Made by a program: the position numbers and the translations under genes. The notes below the pieces were generated by a model, which was not told where the DNA came from, did no database searches, and saw only the letters and a program-made list of their open reading frames with translations. DNA of 64,000 nt, from positions 113,697,699-113,761,698 of the forward strand of contig CM057828.1 in the NCBI GenBank assembly GCA_030068075.1, read 5' to 3'. The stretch is from Paguma larvata (Eukaryota > Chordata > Mammalia > Carnivora > Viverridae). Below, in pieces: positions 1-64,000 of the stretch (position 1 is its first letter; the number at the start of each line of letters is the position of its first letter).

Positions 1-159
1 AAATGACAGCATAGTTTCAGCTTGGGTAAAATGAAGTTGTCTCACTTCATCTTTTCAAATCCATGGTACTTGTACTCAAAGGAAAAGGGGCAGAAGGAGG
101 TAATAACAAAAAGAAGACCCTAATAGTAAAAATTATAGTCAGAAAGTCCATGTGAGAAG

Positions 160-920
160 AAAATGCCCCCAACCTAGATAATAACAGGAAAATGAAAGAT
201 AAAATTACAACAAGATACTACTTTATATCCACTAGATACGGAGAAATATAGAAGTCTACTAGCTTTAAATGTTGATGAGGATGTGTATTAACAGGAAAGG
301 ACATTGCTGGTGGGAGTTTATTAGTTGATACAGTATATTCATGTGTCTTAATTTCTGTTATAGTAATTACTATAATTACTCTGTTGCTGTCACCCACCTC
401 TACAAAAGCTTTTTGAGGTTCTCTGATTTTAAAGAGTGGACACTAAGACCATACGATTTGAAACCAGTGTGGTAGAACAGGTGCTTTCAGAATGTGATCC
501 CCAGACCAGCTGCATCATCACCGCAGGGGAACTAGTTAGAAATGTAAATTCTCAGATTCCACTGTACACCTACTTACGTGAAAACTCTGAGCACTGGGCC
601 CAGCAATCTGTGTTATAAGAAGCCCTCAAGATGAAATTCTCATCAGTGCTAAGTTTGAGAACCAGTGTTGTAGAGAAACTCAGGAAAAATATTTAGGCAT
701 GTTCATAGTAGTAGCATTAACCCTAGCAAAAATATGGATGCAACCCAAATGTTTAATAACAGTAGAATGGATAAATACATTGTGCATGTTCACATGCAAA
801 TAAAGCAACAAAAATGGATGATACAATATTGATATACTTACCAACATGGATGAATCTTAAAAAAGAAAACAAAGGAAAAGAGAAAGCCAGCAGCATGCAT
901 AATTATTCCATCATGAAAAT
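160..920 (+). mobile_element. old L1 3' fragment, split by a MER5A
   Basis: At 160-330 the wording matches the L1 ORF2 stretch before GATGAGGATGTG...TTGCTGGTGGGAG. At 700-920 it resumes with GGATAAATACATTGTG and CAACATGGATGAATC. The gap holds the MER5A element. Divergence is high, suggesting an old mammalian L1M. Confidence 0.65.
450..665 (+). mobile_element. MER5A-like hAT DNA transposon fragment
   Basis: Matches the MER5A consensus as recalled: GTGATCCCCAGACCAGCTGC, GGGAACTAGTTAGAAATGTA, GGGCCCAGCAATCTGTGTTA and GTTTGAGAACCAGTG at the end. Non-autonomous and ancient. Confidence 0.8.
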
Positions 921-2531
921 TGATAAATTGTAACTTCTCTGTGTGTATTGTTTAAGGCTATATATATCTGTGCTTTAACGAAAGAAACTATAAAGAAAGA
1001 ATGTTTAACACCTTTTGGTCTGGGGATCTAGAAGGCTCAGACAGGAAGCTTTGGTGCTATTGGTAATATTCTGTTTCTTGGAGCTGAGTATTTATCTTGT
1101 TTTTCTTTAAATTACATATAAAAATTATCTATAAATTATATATAATAATTACATATAATTATATATACTATGTATAAGTCAGAGAAGTATAAAAATCATT
1201 TTACAGAGGTCTGCATTAAAAGGTTAAAGGTCTACTTCTTTGAGCTCTCTGGAAACCCTGGCTATCCAAAATTACTTACTCATGAATTCTTTTGATCAGG
1301 ATATTATTTTTAAAATATGTTTCTATTCAGAAAAGGACCATGTGGGTGATTCAAATAATTAGTGACTGCCTATGGCTTGGGAGCTCCAAAATGTTAAATA
1401 TTATCACTTTTTTAAAACGAACAACCTCTGCTGTATGGTTTTATGTAATAACTTGCATGACCTCTAGGAGAGGTTAAATTACACGACTGAATGAAAATAA
1501 ACTAGTTTTACCTAATTAGTCATAGTTGTATGTTTGGGTGGGGTGAAGAGGACTAACGTTAATCCTGAAGTTACCTTTGAAAAGTGTGGTTAACTTTAGA
1601 GGCTTTGAACTGTATTAACCTTTTAAATATTACACTTTTTTGAAATGTTGGTAAAGATGTTGAATAAAATTTTAAGTATTGTTAGTACTTTAGTCATTTT
1701 AGATATGCATGATAATAAAGAAGATTGTTTTGGGTATAGGATGGAAAGACCCTCCAAGTATGGAGAAAGGTAATGGATTTTATACATAAAACAGCTTTAA
1801 AATTGTAAAATTATTTTTACAAAGTCTAAAATAATTTCAAATTTTTCAGTTACAGAAATTTAAGTGAAAGGGGAAGTATGTTATTCTTAAAAGTTTGGAA
1901 ATATATAAGAAATTTGATTCTAGATATGCATACTTTGAAACTAGAAATTTTCCTTCCCATAAAAATTCTGCTGTCATATATATTTGATAATAATTGCTAA
2001 CACAGTAAACATTCACTAAATATAGTACTAAAATATAGTAGTGTAGGTGGAAAATATGCTTACGTGTTTAAATTTTGTAATTTCACCTGTGCATCTGAAG
2101 ATTTGGCAATGGAAAGGAAGAAGTTTACCAACTATTAATACATTCACATCTAAAAACCAATGCTTTTCATCTCAGATTATCTTTTGGTACTTATTTTGTT
2201 GGAGAGACATAGTTTACATATAAAAGCTATATATTCTAAAATGATACAGAAAATTTGTGTATAATATTAGCAAACTACCATTAGGGATTCTGCTAAATTA
2301 AAAAGTTTAAGAATGTTATTTATTCACTTTTGCAGCTTTCCATACAGTATCTGTTTTTCCTTCTGTTTTTAACTTCAGAGGAGCTATTTGTGTTTTATCT
2401 TTACTTTTCTCTTTATTTTGTGCTGTGGGCTTTAAAAAGTAAATATTTCTTACTGTGAGTCCTCTTCTCTTTGTTCTGCCCTTGGAGGTGACATATAATG
2501 CTCAAGTTCTTTGTTGGTTGCTTTTGACTAA

Positions 2532-14095
<11,564 letters not shown>

Positions 14096-14809
14096 ATTTT
14101 TTGCTTTTAAAGTAGGTTCTTATTCAGTCGTACTGTGGGACTATTATGGTTAACAGAGTTGTCTTAAAATGTTTTCAAATGTGCCCATATTTTCAGGACA
14201 TGCTGTTTTATTGGTATAATTGAATGTCTACCTGTAAGCATAAGTTTTTGAGGCAGTTTGTGTATTGCTAAACAGCAATTAATACAGGAGGCTGTCCATA
14301 CCTGATTATGCTTATGTACTTACTTACACAGTTAACTTTATGACCAGCCTAAGCATTCTGGGGGTGTGGGGTAGAATATTTAACAAATCATGATTCAGAC
14401 TGTACCATTACATGTTTCCGTGCAGCATGGTTACTAACGCTATGTCAGACTAATATTAAAATCAGAAAAGTTCAATCCTGGTGCTGGTCATACTTTTTGT
14501 TTAGACTTTTCTCATTCTTGAAGTATACTATTTGTTTAAAGCATGCATACAAATTTATGTATTGAAATATACTTAAAAAAATCCAAGATGCTTCCAATTT
14601 GTGTAATATTTACTTGGAGTACTCGTACTTAGGTCTCTTGAAATGAATTGAGTCTCTAAGGTCTCCATGTGAAAAAAAACAAAGGGTTATCTGTAATGTT
14701 GTAATTTGTACCTAAGTTTTTTAATGAGTGAATTTGCATTATAAATTTTTTCCATTCATGAATACGTAAGTGAACCAAAGGTTTTTGTCCTTTCCTTCAC
14801 TGGTTTGCT

Positions 14810-14849
14810 TTTAAAATAAATGAATAAATAAATAAATAAATAAATAAAA
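14810..14849 (+). repeat. (AAAT)n microsatellite with AATAAA motifs
   Basis: About eight AAAT units form a short tandem repeat inside the ABI1 3'UTR. Each unit boundary makes an AATAAA hexamer, so it may act as a proximal poly(A) signal. Confidence 0.85.
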
Positions 14850-15762
14850 TATACTGATTTATTGCAGAATTATGGTTCTATTTTCTCAATATATTAACTT
14901 GGAAAAGAATATTAGCCTTATCTCAACCTGTCCCAATGGCAGTGATGGATTTTTGCAGATTTAAAATCTGAGATGGGTATTTACAAGTCAATCTACTGAA
15001 TTCCTTTTCTAACGTAATTTTTTCAAAGCTAAGAAAATGTGTCAAAGTGTGTACATTCTGTCCAGTCAGATTCTTGCGGACTGCTGTATGTCCTTCAGTT
15101 TTCCAGTGGACTGTTGTATAGTGGCTCAATGAAAGGAAACTATAAGTCTCTTTTACATATTGTTTTTGTAGAAGTGGGTGCAAATGACTTTTCAATAGGC
15201 ACTATTAATCCAGTACCTGGCACTAGCAACATAAAAAGGTTTTAAAAGAAAATAATTAAAAAAAAGGTGGATCATGTATTAATCAGTGAACAGGGATGTG
15301 TACCTGACCAACAGATTTATATTGTCTTTTGAAATAATTGAAATGCAACACATGCACTTTGTGTGTCTCCTCTTAATTTAAGGGAAGGTTGGCGGGATGT
15401 TTTTTCTTACCTTGTGTGTAATTCTATATTGCCTAGGATATTAAAGTAGAGCACTCAAGTGTGGGTTTCTGTGTACTGAGGATTTGTTTGGATTTCAAAT
15501 TGCAGTTATGTACTGGGCGTTACAGACTTATAACAGCATAGTAAATGGTAAGATTAGTGCAAAACATTTATTTCTGAAAATTAAAGGCCATTATTGCTAC
15601 CAAATCAATGTGACTGTTGTATATGCATTTTGCCTTTGTTAATTTTAAACATGATTTCGGTATCACTAGTGATCAGCTAGCTACTTTTTCATTTTTTCAA
15701 GTGGAATGTTCTCTGAATTTTGTATATAACCTGTTGTCTAAATTTTATGTACAGTCTTTTAT

Positions 15763-15768
15763 AATAAA
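15763..15768 (+). promoter_or_regulatory. candidate ABI1 distal poly(A) signal
   Basis: An AATAAA hexamer sits about 1.67 kb after the ABI1 stop, preceded by T-rich sequence. It is the last canonical signal before the oppositely oriented PDSS1 3'UTR. Confidence 0.6.
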
Positions 15769-15879
15769 CCATTCTCCTATATGAAATTTTGGATACTGTT
15801 AAAATCTTAACTAATGTGGATTGAGATATAGACTTCACAATTTTGTGACCTTTACTCCTATGGTGAGACGAGATAAACC

Positions 15880-16196
15880 GTTTGAATTTTAACATTGATT
15901 ATTTATTTGTGTAATGGCTTTACATGTGGATCTTAACAGTGTAAACAATACCACATATAACCATCAAGATACCTCGATTAGGATTTACAGGACTAGAGTG
16001 ACAGATTCGGATGGTTTAATTACATTTAAAAAGTTTTCTGAAAAACTTTGCCAATAAAAAAAATTGCCCATCAATAAGATTGAAATGATTTTCTTTAAAA
16101 GATTTTTGGTTATCTGCACGTGAAGCAAAGTATATTTCACAAAATTCCTTAGGCACAGTCTGGTAAAATAGCTGCCAGAAATAAAAGAAAGAGTTG
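15880..16196 (-). other. PDSS1: PDSS1 3' untranslated region (minimum)
   Basis: AT-rich sequence follows the PDSS1 stop and has no coding frame of its own. The end is placed at the first canonical AATAAA on this strand. A variant ATTAAA is also visible near 16.01 kb. Longer forms that overlap the ABI1 3'UTR are possible. Confidence 0.55.
15902..15907 (-). promoter_or_regulatory. candidate PDSS1 poly(A) signal
   Basis: An AATAAA hexamer on the - strand (TTTATT on +) lies 290 nt past the PDSS1 stop. If used, PDSS1 transcripts would end near 15.88 kb, about 100 bp from the proposed ABI1 end. Confidence 0.5.
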
Positions 16197-61416
<45,220 letters not shown>

Positions 61417-62989
61417 GGGGTCCGAGTCTGAAAGCCGCGGCGGAGCGCTAGCTCCGCCTGTGGCCGGGCGGTCCGCCCCCCGGGACCCGGAGCCGGAAAC
61501 TTGGCACAGGAAGTGCTATGACCTCGCCCCGGGCCGCGGCGGCTCGCTCCCGCGCAGGGCTTGCGCCGCCGGCGCTCTCCGGTGACGGCCGCGCGGAAGC
61601 TCAGTCGCCCTCGCTGCCCTAAGCTCGCGGGAGCCGCCCGTCGCCTCCGTGCGGGTCCCCGTAACTAAGTAGGACCTTCCACTTGGGGGAGCCGTCTCTC
61701 CCGAACCCCTGCCCGCCTTCTGGGGGAGTCAGGAGCTCCAGCAGCCGGAACAACAACAACAAAAAGGACTTTTAGGGAACCGGCTGTTAACACCTGCCAC
61801 GGTGCGCCAGACCTTCAGTCGCCAACTCTTTTGTTCCGCCTATTTAGACAGAGATATGACTCAAAGAGTCGGGTTCCCGTATTGCTGCCTGATCCCGGGT
61901 CCCGCGTTACCGCGGATGCTTCTCTTTGGCGTGACCTGCCCAGGCGTTGTCTGCTACCTGTTGCTACCTGACCTCGAAGGAAGTGCCTACCTTTTGCATC
62001 TTTCCAGAAACAAGTCGAACCACGAGCTGGGCCATTGTGAGACAGCAGCTAAGTTAGCCTTGTCTCTCGACTTCTGGACTCTATCCTCTGAAAACCTTTT
62101 AGGTATATTGTGGCATAGTTTGGCGGTCTTGCTTATAACTGGGTAGGGGACCCAGCCGTGGGTGTACTGAGCTGTGTGAAATTGCTTAATATTTGGTAAT
62201 GTTGGACGTAAGTTTCCAGCGTGGGAGACACTGGAGAATGCACAGGATTAGTACCTGATGTACCAACCTGATGTAGAAAGACCTTTCCATAATTCTATAT
62301 AGCCAAATCTGCTTCTCTCATGATAATGAGAGAGCGCATTTATAACAAGTCCGTGCTAAAATTCAACGTGCACACAAACAAGGCCAGTGAGAGAAAGTGT
62401 AGGCATTATGGATACAGAATGGAGCACCTGTCTTCAAAAAATTCACCGTCTGGAGTAACAGACCAGCAAAATAGGCAACCGCAATTCTCTGATTTTTTTT
62501 CTGTTCTTTTGAACCATGCGTTTTGCATTTAAAAAGTGAAAGTACCCGTAGTATAGTTGAGCACATTATTTTTATATTTATCTTCAAAGTGTTATTTTTT
62601 TACTGAATAAAAGCATAAAATAAGATTTGTTTAAGCCCATTTTATGATTTTCTCCCCAATCTTGAAAAGTACAGTACGTAAAAAATAATGTGAGGTGCTT
62701 TACAAATAAAGGTTGTTCATACTCATCTATGGCTTATCTTGATATAGGTCTGTATATTAAGAAATATTCAACAGGTAGAATTTGCCATGGTAAAGTGTAG
62801 CAATAAATACTTGTATTTATAACTATGCTACGACTCAGATACTATCATTCACAGGGAAACATATGGAAGACTTACATGTTTTGCCAAGCTCCCAGATACA
62901 GCACTACACCATTCTGTCAGGCCATTTTCATTTAGAGATCGTTTTCCAAATCAAAACAAAATACCTAGCTCTTTAAAAAAGATGTTTTT

Positions 62990-63381
62990 TTTTTAATTTA
63001 AAATACTTTATTTTCAAATTGGTTTACATAAAACACCCAGTGTTCATCCCAACATGTGCCCTTTTTAATGCCCGTCCCCCCCTCTCCCCCCTCCCTCATC
63101 CCCCTCACCCTCAGTTTGTTCTTAGTCTTTGAGAGTCTCTTATGTTTTATCTCCCTCCCTCTCTGTGTCTTTTTTTTTTTTCTTTCCCCTCTTCCCCTCC
63201 CCCTGGTTTTGCTTAGTCTCACCAAGTCCACCTATTCGTGGAAACATATGGTATCTGTCTTTTTCTGACTGACTTATTTCACTTAACATAATACCCTCCA
63301 GTTCCATCCATGTTGCTACGCATGGCCAGATTTCATTTTTTCTCATTGCCACATAGTAGTCCATTGTATATATGTACCACT
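62990..63381 (-). mobile_element. 5'-truncated L1
   Basis: On the - strand it reads the end of ORF2 (MDYYVAMRKNEIWPCVATWM, MELEGIMLSEISQSEKDRYH), then the G-rich 3'UTR and poly-A. Target duplication AAAAAAGATGTTTT at 62975 and 63382. Confidence 0.93.
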
Positions 63382-63396
63382 AAAAAAGATGTTTTA

Positions 63397-63602
63397 GGGG
63401 CGCCTGGGTGGCTCAATCGGTTAAGTGCCCGACTTCGGCTCAGGTCATGATCTCATGGTCTGTGAGTTCGAGCCCCTTGTCGGGCTCAGTGCTGACAGCT
63501 CAGAGCCTGGAGCCTGCTTCGAATTCTGTGTCTCCGTCTCTCACTGCCCTTCTCCTGCTCATGCTCTGTGTCTATGTCTCAAAAGTAAATAAACGTTCAA
63601 AA
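63397..63602 (+). mobile_element. felid CAN-SINE, near consensus
   Basis: GGGGCGCCTGGGTGGCTCAA, GAGTTCGAGCCCCTTGTCGG, CT body, A tail. Its own duplication AAAAAAGATGTTTTA reuses the L1 duplication. Confidence 0.96.
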
Positions 63603-64000
63603 AAAAAAGATGTTTTATGGCTAAGGATATAGCCTTATGCAAGGCAGAGTTGGGAAAGCAGATGAGATTTGTGAAGCTTTGCAACATTATAGGTAGCTAA
63701 ACTTTTTATGAACAATAACCCATCAATAAGACCTGCAGAATACAAAGTAGCTCTTTTGACCCAACTAAGTTAAGCATATGTCTAGAAGTTAAAACCATTG
63801 AGCTGTGTGAGATCTCTTGTGCGCAGACTAGGAACAATTTGGGTCGTTTTGACTGTACTAGGAATGAAGCAGCCAGTATTGACTGATATAAATGGAGTAT
63901 GTAATTGAAAGCATTTTTGAAGTTACTATTTCGATGTTGGAGAGTTGACTATACTTTAAGACATTTTCTTTCCATAATGATACTGTTTAAAACATTTATG

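Larger units (their letters stand above)
14096..15785 (+). other. ABI1: ABI1 3' untranslated region
   Basis: AT-rich sequence follows the ABI1 stop with no further open frame. Candidate AATAAA signals occur in the (AAAT)n tract near 14.82 kb and at 15763-15768. The downstream one is followed by T- and GT-containing sequence, so cleavage near 15.785 kb is plausible. The true end was not observed; transcript data would decide between a short and a long UTR. Confidence 0.7.
61417..64000. other. upstream flank of PDSS1
   Basis: The CpG-island end to about 61.68 kb is followed by ordinary sequence. 61.7-62.97 kb holds no gene or named repeat; an open frame at 61.8-62.15 kb has no ATG at its start and no recognised homology. 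Then come the L1 and SINE, and 63.62-64.0 kb is unrecognised. Confidence 0.7.

Noticed and set aside
61802..62146. 114-codon + strand frame upstream of PDSS1, possible divergent gene
   Set aside because: There is no ATG at its start, no recognisable family and no splice context; probably chance near a CpG island.
63408..63632. Recurring open frame beginning MAQSVK...QVMISxSVSSSP, also at 17728, 33611, 36235, 37964 and 39163
   Set aside because: It is the sense reading of the SINE body itself. The similarity between copies is repeat ancestry, not selection on a protein.

Overview
This is vertebrate nuclear DNA, almost certainly from a cat-family (felid) carnivore. The genes are split into short exons with GT/AG splice sites. 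The repeat landscape is dominated by tRNA-derived carnivore CAN-SINEs of the felid type: a head like GGGGCGCCTGGGTGGCTCAG, then GAGCCCCGCGTCGGGCTCTG, then a CT-rich body and an A-rich tail. Carnivore L1 3' ends and older mammalian MIR, L2, MER5A, MER20 and Tigger copies are also present. Family names for repeats are recalled from consensus knowledge and were not searched.

Two protein-coding genes lie tail to tail. The + strand holds the last four coding exons of ABI1 (Abl interactor 1, a WAVE-complex subunit) at 2542-14095: the Ser/Thr-rich linker, the proline-rich segments and the C-terminal SH3 domain, followed by a 3'UTR to about 15.8 kb. The - strand holds PDSS1 (decaprenyl diphosphate synthase subunit 1, coenzyme Q side-chain synthesis) from a start codon in a CpG island at 61416 to a stop at 16197. 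I could place eleven coding exons with consistent phases (408 codons). One 11-codon micro-exon known from the human protein could not be placed. The ABI1-PDSS1 pairing and tail-to-tail order match what I recall of human chromosome 10p12. The two genes have unrelated jobs (actin assembly at the membrane; mitochondrial ubiquinone synthesis), so they are neighbours rather than partners.

Layout: 1-2.5 kb is an ABI1 intron with old L1 and MER5A. 2.5-14.1 kb holds the ABI1 exons with few SINEs. 14.1-16.3 kb holds the converging 3' ends. 16.3-61.4 kb is PDSS1, whose introns carry over 30 SINE copies, several L1 fragments (one hit by four SINEs), DNA transposons and a decayed MDM2 retropseudogene (about 48.1-49.5 kb, - strand). 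60.9-61.7 kb is the CpG-island promoter. 61.7-64 kb is upstream flank with a nested L1/SINE insertion.

I found no bacterial, CRISPR, viral or otherwise novel multi-gene system. The most useful oddities are a 105-bp PDSS1 intron with no stop codon in frame and a non-consensus donor; an MDM2 retrocopy carrying extra segments exactly at parental exon junctions; a SINE whose 5' end carries a short block almost identical to sequence 800 bp away; and the close convergence of the two genes.
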